Source of the DNA: Flavobacterium sp. 9
Lineage (GTDB): Bacteria; Bacteroidota; Bacteroidia; Flavobacteriales; Flavobacteriaceae
Length of the DNA stretch: 64,000 nt
Direction of reading: 5' to 3'
NCBI RefSeq assembly: GCF_002754195.1
Contig: NZ_PEEU01000001.1
Location: 744,001 to 808,000, forward strand
This document shows, piece by piece, positions 1-8,538 of the stretch; position 1 is the stretch's first letter; every line of letters begins with the position of its first letter. The notes under the pieces are model-generated. The model made no database searches. It was not told where the DNA came from and saw nothing but the letters and a program-made list of their open reading frames with translations. The translations under genes and the position numbers were made by a program.

Positions 1-418
1 GTAAAAAGACAGCTGAAACATAAATCATTTGCAAAAATAAAAATAGGCAGATTCTTTAATGGAATAGATAAGTCTTAAAAATACTACTTTACATTCATTC
101 TTTAAATCAGGTTATATTTCCTAACAAACCTGATAGTATTAAATTAAAAAGTATTCATAAATTACTTTGGATTTAATTAAAAAATAAGTCTTATATAGAC
201 ATTTTTATATCAAAAAAAAAATTAAATTTGTTCTTATACCTGCAGATTAAAAAATGAATATATATTCTTATTAAGCAAATTAAATTTATTGTTTAACCCA
301 AGAATATTTCCCTGATTACTATTATTACATAGTAAAGGAATTTTTTAAATACGTTTTATAAAAATATTTCCCGGCAAAAAAACAGAACTATTTATTTTTA
401 AGTAACATATTTCAAATT
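1..418. other. AT-rich intergenic leader
   Basis: There is no credible gene in this stretch. It contains two ATAAGTCTTA-like sites near 65-80 and 184-192. The second is followed after 27 bases by TAAATTTG (223-230), which fits the Bacteroidota -7 element TAnnTTTG. This could be a promoter for the lipid kinase at 419, but the upstream half of the regulon block described further on is missing. Confidence 0.4.
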
Positions 419-1306
419 ATGATATACATCCACTTTATAGTAAATCCAATTTCAGGAAAAGGTAATAACACCCTTTGCTTATCAAGGCTAAAAAAAATTC
501 TACCAGAAGCTGAATTTAACTTAGAAGTAACTTATACCCAATATAAAAAACATGCCATATTGCTTACTCAAAACATCCTCAGATACAAGCCAGATTATAT
601 CATTGCCTGTGGTGGTGATGGCACTATTAATGAGATAGCATCATCTCTAGTTGGCACAACGACAATACTGGGAATTATTCCCATGGGATCGGGTAATGGA
701 TTAGCGGCGCATCTTAATATTCCTAAAGACATAGAAAAAGCAATTGAAATAATAAAACGTGGAAATCAAATATCTATTGATCTTGGAAAAGCAAACGATA
801 GATATTTTTTCAGTAGTATGGGAATTGGAGTAGATTCCCTTATTATAAAAAAATATGAAAAGTCCGCTTTAAGAATGCGAAAAGCTTATGCTATTGCAGC
901 TTTTAAGGCTATTTTACAATTTAAGGCAAGAAATTATGTTCTTTTTCTTGACAAAGAAACTATACAAATAAACCCATATTTATTTTTTATTTCAAACACT
1001 AACGAGATGGGATATAAGCTAACATTGACCCCAAAGGCAAATCTTGAAGATGGCTGGCTGGATTTAATAATAGTTCCTGAATTATCTTTGCTACAAAGAA
1101 TACTACTACTAGGTTATTTATTTGCACATAAAATCGAGCATTATAAAAAAGCAAAACATCTCTTGATTCAGAATCTCGTAATAGAAATGCCAGAAGTCCA
1201 AAATATAGAAGCACAAATAGATGGGGAAATTTATCCCACAAAAACAAATACTTTAACTGTTTCTATAGTAAAAAAAGGCTTATCTGTCATAGTCAACGGA
1301 AATTAA
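419..1306 (+). CDS. diacylglycerol/lipid kinase family protein (YegS/BmrU/LCB5 type)
   Basis: This is a predicted cytoplasmic or membrane-associated lipid kinase that phosphorylates diacylglycerol or a sphingoid-base-like lipid using ATP. The sequence shows the family's hallmarks: an N-terminal NPISGKG at residues 9-15, the nucleotide-binding GGDGTINEI at 65-73, and PMGSGNG around 88-94, followed by a beta-sandwich C-terminal half. At 295 residues it has normal family length and no signal peptide. It stands alone on the plus strand, about 100 bases from the convergent four-helix-bundle gene. The substrate cannot be told from sequence, since diacylglycerol kinases and sphingosine-kinase-like enzymes share these motifs. 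Confidence 0.85.
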   Translation: MIYIHFIVNPISGKGNNTLCLSRLKKILPEAEFNLEVTYTQYKKHAILLTQNILRYKPDYIIACGGDGTINEIASSLVGTTTILGIIPMGSGNGLAAHLNIPKDIEKAIEIIKRGNQISIDLGKANDRYFFSSMGIGVDSLIIKKYEKSALRMRKAYAIAAFKAILQFKARNYVLFLDKETIQINPYLFFISNTNEMGYKLTLTPKANLEDGWLDLIIVPELSLLQRILLLGYLFAHKIEHYKKAKHLLIQNLVIEMPEVQNIEAQIDGEIYPTKTNTLTVSIVKKGLSVIVNGN

Positions 1307-1406
1307 AAACTATAGAAAACATGACCTATATCTAAATTTTAATCACAGATATCTTTTTTTTTATTTAATCAACCAAGCAAAACATATTAAAATAAAATGC
1401 ACTTTA

Positions 1407-1775
1407 TTACTCCATTTTAAAAGCTAAAGTATCAGCCTCACTTCCATAACGGTTTAATTCTTCTAGGATAAGATCTATTTTTAGATTAATTTGAAATGCA
1501 ATATCCTGGTTTAAAATACGAAGAGAAACAGAAGCACTAATAAAATTACTTATCTTTCGCAAATGATATTTTCCATTTATAAAATAAGTATGATTAATCA
1601 TATTTCTTCCATTTTTCCTAATATCATAAATACACAGTAATAAATCAGATGATTCATCTAAAACTTTCCTTGCTTCGATCTTGTGTTTCTTCGGAAGAGA
1701 CTCTTCCAATTTAAAAATCATCACGAACAAATCATAACTAGTTTTGTATTGAGGCAGAATCAAATAATTTTCCAT
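1407..1775 (-). CDS. four-helix-bundle protein (S23/Avd-like)
   Basis: This 122-residue, charged, helical protein has the pattern of the S23-like four-helix-bundle family: an N-terminal YKTSYDLFVMIFKLEESLPK segment and amphipathic helices ending near NRYGSEADTL. Members include proteins from rRNA intervening sequences and the Avd accessory protein of diversity-generating retroelements. In Avd the protein works with a reverse transcriptase. No reverse transcriptase gene or template repeat is visible nearby, so this looks like a solo family member of unknown role. It converges with the lipid kinase and has no operon partner. Confidence 0.6.
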   Translation of the reverse strand: MENYLILPQYKTSYDLFVMIFKLEESLPKKHKIEARKVLDESSDLLLCIYDIRKNGRNMINHTYFINGKYHLRKISNFISASVSLRILNQDIAFQINLKIDLILEELNRYGSEADTLAFKME

Positions 1776-2128
1776 AAAAATTCTTTTTATTAAACATTAT
1801 TAAAATTATTAATAATCCATCGAACACTATTTATCCAAAAAAAATATTTAAATAGATTTTAATATATATTTAGCCTTAAGGGTTATGAAGTTTTTTTTAT
1901 AAAAATAATTTTCGCAAAGAAACGCTATTCTTAAACAGGCCTTAATCGACATACATAATATTGAAAAACATATATTAACAAGGGATTTATAAAAAATGAT
2001 AATATTATTACCCAGGCGGTACTTCCTTAATACTTATAATTCAATATAGTTTTTAAGTCCCCACCACCTGATGTAATAATCAAATACAAAAAAAAATATA
2101 ATTTCCAAAAAATTTGGATAAAAAAATT
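1776..2128. other. intergenic region without a visible gene
   Basis: This very AT-rich spacer separates the start of the four-helix-bundle gene from the end of the PorE-like gene. I see no ORF of note and no strong hairpin terminator. Confidence 0.4.
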
Positions 2129-4060
2129 CTAATTTAGAACAATAAACTCTGAACGTCTATTCATTTGATGCTCTTCTTCTGTACATTTAACTCCATCAGA
2201 ACATTTGTTCAATAATCTCTCTTCACCATAGCCTTTGGCAGTAAGTCTCGTAGCATTTATCCCGCTAGAGATAAACCATAATCGGGTTGCCTTTGCTCTT
2301 TTATCTGATAATAGTTTATTTGAAGCAGCTGATCCACGACTGTCCGTATGAGAGCGAATATCAATCTTCATATTAGGATTTTGTTCCAATACCGTCAACA
2401 CTTTCTCCAATTCTACCTCCATATCTACACGAACATTAGATTTGCCCGTATCAAACAAAATTTCCTTAATACTTAAAATTTTAGCAATATCACTTCCTTT
2501 AGTAATGAGTATTTTTGGAAGGTTTAACAAAATAGTACCTTTTTTTAAATTGATATCATTGCTTTCAACAACAACTTCTTCTTTCTCATAACCAGACGCA
2601 ATCCCTTTTACATAATAGGTTTTTCCTTTTGTACTGCTGTCAACAATGGCTTTAAATAAACCATTACGGTCTGTTTTAGTAGTACCAACAACAGTATGAT
2701 TCTTATCATATATAGTTATCTCTGCATGTGCCACGGCTTTTTGCGTCTCTTTACTAACAACCATGTACTCCATTTCAACCGCAAATTCCCTGTCTTCAGT
2801 AAAACTATAAATATCATCCTTACCTTTGCCTCCATCTCGATTCGATGTAAAAAAACCAAAATCAGAATTATCTAATTGCAAAAAACCAAAATCATCAAAT
2901 GAACTATTAATAGGTTTACCAATATTTTCAACTTTAGAATTTAAATCATCTTTTAAAATAGTGGTTCTAAATACATCTAGCCCTCCAAGTCCTAAATGAC
3001 CATCAGATGCAAAATACAATTTATTGTCAGCACTAATCCATGGAAAGGCCTCCTTACCTTGTGTATTGATATTTTTACCTAAATTTACAGGTTTTCCATA
3101 TGTATTTGTTTTAACATCTACAGAAACTCTATAGATATCACTATTACCAAATCCTCCAGGCATATTAGATGTAAAATATAATATTTTATTATCAGCACTC
3201 AATGCAGGATGAGCACAGCTAAAATCTTCACTATTAAACGGTAATTCAACAACATTACCCCATTTCCCATTCTCAAAAGTAGATTTATAAATTTTTAAAG
3301 GAACAACATTCATACTATTTACTTTCTGCGCCTTATCACTGTTTCTGGTAAAAAAAACTACTTTACCATCATTACTAAACGTTGGATTAGATTCATGATA
3401 TTTTGTGTGTAATTCACTTGCAAAAGGCTGTGCATTACCAAGAGATCCGTCTTTTGAAAGCATTGCAGAATATAGTGAACTATAGTTATCTAATGTCCAT
3501 CCATCTTTGTCGCTTTTTCCATTTTCGGGGATACGGGACGAAGCAAATACTATCGACCTATCTTGATAAATTGCAACTCCATAGTCAGAATAAGCCGTAT
3601 TTATATCAAGATCTTTGATATCGTAACGCTCTGAATTATCCTTTATCTGGGATAAATAATTTTTATTATCAACATACTCCACTGCCCTGCTATCAGTATT
3701 GCTAAGTTTAGAAAATTGCGAAAGATAGTCATTGGCATTTTTATCATCTCCAATAGATTTCAGCGTTTGTGAATATCTATAATAATAAATAGGGTCTATA
3801 AAGCCAATTAAACCAAAAAGCTCTGTGTACCATTTATTAGCTTCAGAGAATTCCGAATTAAAAAAATAAGCATCTCCTAATTTTTCAAATAGCTCTATGG
3901 ACTTAAAGCCACTACTAGCAACTTTTTCATAAGCGGCCATAGATTCGGAATATGCCTTTTCATCATAAAGCTTATTCCCTTTAATGAGCTTACTATCAAT
4001 ACCTTGAGAAAACGAAGATACTGCCAATGATAATAATGTAATTATATATATCTTTTTCAT
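2129..4060 (-). CDS. PorE-like T9SS protein: TPR, PD40 beta-propeller, CarboxypepD-like and OmpA domains
   Basis: A 643-residue periplasmic/outer-membrane-associated protein. It has a signal peptide (MKKIYIITLLSLAVSSFSQG), tetratricopeptide helices (about 20-130), WD40-like PD40 blades with repeated YFTSN/YFASDG motifs (about 150-420), a carboxypeptidase-regulatory-like beta-sandwich (about 430-520), and a C-terminal OmpA peptidoglycan-binding domain (about 540-643) with SHTDSRGSAASN and RRSEF. This order matches PorE of the type IX secretion machinery and its paralogues encoded next to PorP/SprF proteins. It starts 12 bases after the PorP/SprF-like gene, so the two are co-transcribed. The likely role is to tether that barrel to peptidoglycan for export or display of the upstream cargo. 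It may be a dedicated paralogue rather than the housekeeping copy. Confidence 0.88.
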   Translation of the reverse strand: MKKIYIITLLSLAVSSFSQGIDSKLIKGNKLYDEKAYSESMAAYEKVASSGFKSIELFEKLGDAYFFNSEFSEANKWYTELFGLIGFIDPIYYYRYSQTLKSIGDDKNANDYLSQFSKLSNTDSRAVEYVDNKNYLSQIKDNSERYDIKDLDINTAYSDYGVAIYQDRSIVFASSRIPENGKSDKDGWTLDNYSSLYSAMLSKDGSLGNAQPFASELHTKYHESNPTFSNDGKVVFFTRNSDKAQKVNSMNVVPLKIYKSTFENGKWGNVVELPFNSEDFSCAHPALSADNKILYFTSNMPGGFGNSDIYRVSVDVKTNTYGKPVNLGKNINTQGKEAFPWISADNKLYFASDGHLGLGGLDVFRTTILKDDLNSKVENIGKPINSSFDDFGFLQLDNSDFGFFTSNRDGGKGKDDIYSFTEDREFAVEMEYMVVSKETQKAVAHAEITIYDKNHTVVGTTKTDRNGLFKAIVDSSTKGKTYYVKGIASGYEKEEVVVESNDINLKKGTILLNLPKILITKGSDIAKILSIKEILFDTGKSNVRVDMEVELEKVLTVLEQNPNMKIDIRSHTDSRGSAASNKLLSDKRAKATRLWFISSGINATRLTAKGYGEERLLNKCSDGVKCTEEEHQMNRRSEFIVLN

Positions 4061-4072
4061 GTTTTTTTTAAT

Positions 4073-5002
4073 TTAAAAAAATCTAGGACTCACAACTGAT
4101 GTATTTCCACCTTGAGAGAATTCATAACGCAGGAATATTTCATGCGAACCCGAATTATAGCTTCCAAACTTTGAAGTATCGAAGTCATAAGCATAGCCCG
4201 CCATTAAACCCGGGGTAACCTGAAAACCGACCATAGCGCTAAGGGCCGCATCCCATCGGTAAGCCATCCCTACAGTTAATTTTTCATTGTACAGAAAGTT
4301 AGCAGACAAATCAAGCTGGACAGGAGCACCTACTACCATTTTTACAAGAGTCGCAGGCTTAAATTTCCATGTATCAGACAAATCAAATACATATCCTCCC
4401 ATTAGATATAAATGCATTTTCTCCTGAACACTGGAAATTGCCGAATGATCATAATGCGTACTTTGCAACAAATAAGGAATTGAGATTCCTACATAAGATT
4501 TATTGGATTGCAGATATACACCCGCCCCAACATTTGGTGAGAATTTATTGTCTATATTATATTGATAAGTAGGATCAATAGCATTTTCTATACTCAGCTT
4601 AGTAAAATCCACATTTAACAATTGTGCAGAGCCTTTTATTCCGAAAAACAACCTGTATTGATCTGATACCGGAATATTGTATGAGAAATCTACTGCTAAA
4701 TTACTTTCATTAGATGGTCCAATTTTATCATTGACAACAGAAAACCCTAATCCTAATCTATTACTCAAAGGTGTATTTAAAGAAAAAGTCATTGTTTTGG
4801 GTGCCCCATCCACCCCAACCCATTGTGTTCTATACAATCCGTTAATACTCAATACATCTCTGGAACCGGCATAAGCTGGATTTATCCCAATTGTATTGTA
4901 CATATATTGGGTAAATTGTGACTCTTGCTGAGCATATGTAACTATAGTAGTACCTAGTCCAAAAAGGAATAACATACCAAGTTTAAGTTTGATTTTATTC
5001 AT
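4073..5002 (-). CDS. PorP/SprF family outer-membrane protein
   Basis: A 309-residue outer-membrane beta-barrel with a cleavable signal (MNKIKLKLGMLFLFGLGTTI, cleaved near TYAQQES). The family opening QFTQYMYNTIGINPAYAGSRD is present, as are alternating aromatic strands and a C-terminal strand ending in VVSPRFF. In Bacteroidota, SprF-like members act with T9SS in secretion and surface attachment of type B cargo proteins. They are often encoded beside the cargo, as here, where the cargo gene lies 228 bases upstream and the PorE-like gene 12 bases downstream. No separate promoter stands out in the 228-base gap, so readthrough from the cargo promoter is likely. Confidence 0.9.
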   Translation of the reverse strand: MNKIKLKLGMLFLFGLGTTIVTYAQQESQFTQYMYNTIGINPAYAGSRDVLSINGLYRTQWVGVDGAPKTMTFSLNTPLSNRLGLGFSVVNDKIGPSNESNLAVDFSYNIPVSDQYRLFFGIKGSAQLLNVDFTKLSIENAIDPTYQYNIDNKFSPNVGAGVYLQSNKSYVGISIPYLLQSTHYDHSAISSVQEKMHLYLMGGYVFDLSDTWKFKPATLVKMVVGAPVQLDLSANFLYNEKLTVGMAYRWDAALSAMVGFQVTPGLMAGYAYDFDTSKFGSYNSGSHEIFLRYEFSQGGNTSVVSPRFF

Positions 5003-5230
5003 AATTATTTATTTTTTTTATGTAATTTCTAAAAGAATTTTAATCTGAATTACATTTTTAAATCATGGAGATTCCATAATTTTAAATTATTTTTTAAGAT
5101 TAAAAAAAAACATTTTTTTATTCGCAAAAAAATTTACAATAATGAGTTTCTATAAACAAATAACCGTAAGACTTCTATTTCTTAGAATCAAATAAACTCA
5201 AAACATTTTTTTTTTAATCAAAGTATTTGT

Positions 5231-6475
5231 TTAATCATTGATATATAAATATCCTGCCTTTTTAAAATTCTTACCATCTTTTTTAACCACATCTATAGTA
5301 TAGAAGTAAGTCCCTGAAGGCAGCTTATTTTCTTTACCCAATGTACCGCGACCTTCTGAAATACCTCTAAAATTATTTCCGCTGGTATCATAATTTTGTG
5401 TCTCATACACCACTACCCCCCAACGATTATAAATTGTTATTTTATCAGAAGCAAATACCTGTAAGCCAGTAATTTTAAAATAATCATTATAACCATCAGC
5501 ATTTGGAGAAAGACCATTAAACACTACAATACCTTCATCTATCGCTTTTTTCACTCTTGCTAGAGTAAAAACACCATAATTCTCTAATGGATTCACCACC
5601 ATAGTAACTTCTTTCCTACCATCAGTTACCCCTCCTTCGTCAACCCAACTATTAAGGACAGCATCCCAACGCACGATATGTATTTCATCATCAGAAGCTG
5701 CGTATATTTCATCCATAGTAACATTTTCTTTCCAGCTAAGGGTTAAAAACAAATTACTTACACCTGCAGCCCTTGTGACAGTCCAATACTCCTTATTATC
5801 AATCAAATTAATATCAGCAGCTTTATTCTTTAAAGGATATAACACATCAGGATCTGTCATAAAATATTTACCAATAAAAGCATCTGTAGCTGCACCAGGA
5901 TTAGAAATTCCCGCAGGGCGAAAATTACCCTTGTCACCTATCGGAAACAAAAAGGAATCTTTACCATTTTTATTCACAAACCCCTGAACATAACTTATAT
6001 CACTAACATTTATATGAGAAGCGTTATCCTCAAACACTACCAAACCTCCGTAGGTATCATCATCTATGATACCATTGGTGAAATCAGATTTCCCGAACAT
6101 ACTTATTTCATTCGACAAATGAAAAGCAGGCTGTGTCGCAGAATTATTCCATTGCGTATTATACCACTTTACCGGCACCGATCCTGAAATATCCTGAAAC
6201 CCTGCAATCCCGGCCACTCGTGTCATACCTGTTGTTGAACCCGGAGTAAAACCCACTAAGCCATCGTTATTAAAATGACTGTAAACATATAACTCACCAT
6301 CATTTACAAGATTTGCTGTATCTCTATTATCAAATGCACCAACTGTATTCATTACAGTACCAGGACTGATATATAGATCTCCACTATTTACTGTTTGCGC
6401 TGTACAAATGGCCGAAACCATTACCAGCATTCCTAGCAGCAATTTGTCTGCTTTTATTACCTTCATAACTTTCAT
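5231..6475 (-). CDS. T9SS type B sorting-domain surface protein
   Basis: A 414-residue secreted protein. It has a signal peptide (cleaved near VSAICTAQ), a beta-rich body of about 300 residues with no recognised catalytic motif, and a C-terminal gliding-motility-associated (type B, CHU_C) sorting domain. The latter is recognisable from VVFNGLSPNADGYNDYFKI, ITIYNRWGVVVYE and LPSGTYFYTIDV. Such proteins leave the cell through the type IX system and depend on PorP/SprF partners, which are encoded immediately downstream. The body has the look of surface proteins from Flavobacteriia with 'LFPIGD...YRPA' segments. A promoter block shared with four other units lies about 110 bases upstream (6586-6652). 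Confidence 0.87.
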   Translation of the reverse strand: MKVMKVIKADKLLLGMLVMVSAICTAQTVNSGDLYISPGTVMNTVGAFDNRDTANLVNDGELYVYSHFNNDGLVGFTPGSTTGMTRVAGIAGFQDISGSVPVKWYNTQWNNSATQPAFHLSNEISMFGKSDFTNGIIDDDTYGGLVVFEDNASHINVSDISYVQGFVNKNGKDSFLFPIGDKGNFRPAGISNPGAATDAFIGKYFMTDPDVLYPLKNKAADINLIDNKEYWTVTRAAGVSNLFLTLSWKENVTMDEIYAASDDEIHIVRWDAVLNSWVDEGGVTDGRKEVTMVVNPLENYGVFTLARVKKAIDEGIVVFNGLSPNADGYNDYFKITGLQVFASDKITIYNRWGVVVYETQNYDTSGNNFRGISEGRGTLGKENKLPSGTYFYTIDVVKKDGKNFKKAGYLYIND

Positions 6476-6585
6476 ATTTTAATTAATTACTTCTAGAAAA
6501 TTCTTTAAGAATTAAATCCCTCCGCTATAGACCATAAACCCCTTTGAGTTGTTTCTAAGATTAAAACAGGTTTTAAACCTAAAGA

Positions 6586-6652
6586 CAAAGATAATTGCTC
6601 AACTAAAGATTAATCGGAGGTAATAAGTCATTAAATTATAATAATAGGTTCT
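6586..6652 (-). promoter_or_regulatory. shared promoter/operator block, copy A (T9SS cargo operon)
   Basis: Read on the minus strand, the block is AGAACCTA (6652-6645), 15 bases, GACTTATT (6629-6622), 28 bases, then TATCTTTG (6593-6586). The last element fits the Bacteroidota -7 consensus TAnnTTTG. The same order and spacing occur before four other transcription units in this window. The start codon at 6475 would leave an untranslated leader of roughly 100 bases. The two upstream elements are inferred to be regulator-binding sites. Confidence 0.75.
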
Positions 6653-6830
6653 AATTTCAGCGCAAAAAAAACCAAGACTACACGAATTACTACAATCTAA
6701 TATTCAACATATTAAATAAAAAAAACTACGTGAAAAATCTCATCACAAGACCCCAAAGACGAAATAAAAAAAATCATCAATAAATGCCACGAAACAAAAA
6801 AATCGGAAAACTTTCTAAAAAAAAAAAAAC

Positions 6831-8211
6831 ACTACTAGAGTAGTAGTGGTCGGAAGAAATTCCGGCCACTTATGTTTTAAAGACTTTTGAGGGATCTCCT
6901 CCCGAAAGAGTTATCATTATTGCTGTAATAAGCTCTCTTAGCTCCATGATAAACCTTTTTTTAGCTGTTTTGTACCCAATATTATTTGCTTTTTTATAAA
7001 TTAATATAAGCATTGCTACAATTAGAGTCATGTAAATCATAACTTCTATTCCATTTTTACTCAGTGATACAAGATGGCTAACATTGAGTTCTTGTTTTAT
7101 AAACCGGAAGAAGACTTCAATATCCCATCTTCTTCTGTAATAATCTGCAACTTCTTTGGCCGTAAGTTCAAAATCATTAGTTATAAACCAAAATTCTTTT
7201 TCTGGATTTTGTTTGTTTTTTACAATGACCAATCTGAATTTAGTTTCAACTTTTTCTTCTCTATAATGTGTGTTTCCTCGTTTGTTTTTAATTGGAGTTC
7301 CTGTATAGAGATTGATAATACTGTCTTTTATTAAGAGGTTCTCTCCGATATCTAAATCTTGATTTTCCTTGATTAGGGATTCTAGCTCTTCATGTTTACG
7401 GTTTTCTCTGGCTCTGATTACAAATTTGACATTCTTTTGGTCAAAATCCTTCATAGTACGGGTGGATTGAATACCTCTGTCAATAATATAAATATTACGA
7501 TGTTGAGCATCTTTTTCGACCTGCTTTAAAATAGCCTCGGGAAGCGCAATATCCTCAGATGAATAGCTCTGAGTATTAAACACTTCTGCACCTGCCGGAA
7601 GAATCCCATCAAAGAAAACACTATATTTTACAAGCTTTTTACCGGTCTTTTGGTCAATACCTTCTTTAAATTTTCCCACAGCTTCTGAAACAATTGTACT
7701 GTCAACGCGTATTAAATTGTACTTATCTCTTTCTGCTTGATTATAATTCTCTGAGAAACGATCATACATGTATTCAAAAATTTCTTTGAAATAACCGGCA
7801 TCAATCTTCGATAATCTCTCAGAAATAGAACTTCTGCTCACTGTTTCAGATTCCTCAAGATTGAAAATAGTTTTAAAACCGGAATAATTAAAAGTGTCTT
7901 CTAATGTGCGCTGACCGAGTTTTTCATTGTCAAGGATAGCATACAGAAGTAGGTAAAATACTTTTTTACCATGAAGTACTTTTGAATAATGATCCACTTT
8001 TGTACTAGTAGAGAGATGTGATAAGAGCGCTTCAGGAATAAAACCTAATAACTCATTTACCGACACTTTGTGATCTTTAAAATTTGCCATAAATTACTGA
8101 TTTATGGCAATAAATATACAAACAAGATTAATCCTGTTAAGGATAATTTGTTAAGAACAAGACAAAAAAAAGTCGGAAGAAAAATCTTCCGACCATAACT
8201 ACTACTAGAGT
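6831..8211 (-). mobile_element. IS4-family insertion sequence with 11-bp target duplication
   Basis: The element spans 6842-8200 (1,359 bp). It is bounded by imperfect terminal inverted repeats of about 16 bp, AGTAGTGGTCGGAAGA on the left and the complement of TCTTCCGACCATAACT on the right. The 11-bp sequence ACTACTAGAGT flanks it directly at 6831-6841 and 8201-8211, the duplication size expected for IS4-type elements. Removing the element restores a hairpin flanked by A and T runs, so it inserted into a probable transcription terminator. It carries one transposase gene. Confidence 0.88.
6870..8090 (-). CDS. IS4-family DDE transposase
   Basis: A 406-residue transposase that cuts and moves the surrounding element. 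The DDE residues are seen in IRVDSTI, IYIIDRGI and the YRRRWDIEVFFRFIKQEL segment, which is the family's Y-(2)-R-(3)-E-(6)-K signature. An N-terminal region of about 110 residues resembles the DUF4372-like part of IS4 transposases (FYLLLYAILDNE). The ORF is intact, starts 110 bases inside the right end, and is not interrupted, so the copy may still be active. Confidence 0.93.
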   Translation of the reverse strand: MANFKDHKVSVNELLGFIPEALLSHLSTSTKVDHYSKVLHGKKVFYLLLYAILDNEKLGQRTLEDTFNYSGFKTIFNLEESETVSRSSISERLSKIDAGYFKEIFEYMYDRFSENYNQAERDKYNLIRVDSTIVSEAVGKFKEGIDQKTGKKLVKYSVFFDGILPAGAEVFNTQSYSSEDIALPEAILKQVEKDAQHRNIYIIDRGIQSTRTMKDFDQKNVKFVIRARENRKHEELESLIKENQDLDIGENLLIKDSIINLYTGTPIKNKRGNTHYREEKVETKFRLVIVKNKQNPEKEFWFITNDFELTAKEVADYYRRRWDIEVFFRFIKQELNVSHLVSLSKNGIEVMIYMTLIVAMLILIYKKANNIGYKTAKKRFIMELRELITAIMITLSGGDPSKVFKT

Positions 8212-8320
8212 GGTTTTTTCTAAAAATATGTTTTTATATAAAAAAAACATTACTTAACAGCTCATTTTACATTCTATAATTTCTATATTTCCCTATTTAC
8301 TGTCTTGTGAATTAGCCCTT

Positions 8321-8473
8321 GGCCAGACATACATCAATTTGTCCCAAACTTAAAAGGCTTTAAAATTATTCTATCATCAAAATCAACCAAGTACATTGTT
8401 GAACTGGCCAATACACAGTAATAAACAACACTTTTAGATTTCCAGCCTTTAAAACCACAACTAAAATCCACAC
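8321..8473 (-). pseudogene. remnant of a second thioredoxin-fold gene 3' end
   Basis: About 150 bases here match, without gaps, the 3' part of the intact thioredoxin-fold gene next door (roughly 8575-8725). Conserved strings include CATACATCAATTTG and CTTTTAGATTTCCAGCC. Read in the same frame, it encodes a diverged copy of the SCDFKGWKSKSAVDYC...MYLLDSKGKILLKPF region. This is the tail of a former tandem paralogue, lying between the intact gene's stop and the IS-interrupted terminator. Confidence 0.8.
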
Positions 8474-8538
8474 ATGTATTATCCTTCCAACAACATTTTA
8501 AATTCTATTTTAGATAAAACTATAATTATAAAAAAAAC

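Noticed and set aside
188..230. A possible sixth copy of the shared promoter block before the lipid kinase
   Set aside because: GTCTTATA, 27 bases, TAAATTTG is present, but the AGAmCyTA element 15 bases upstream is absent, so it cannot be told from chance in AT-rich DNA.
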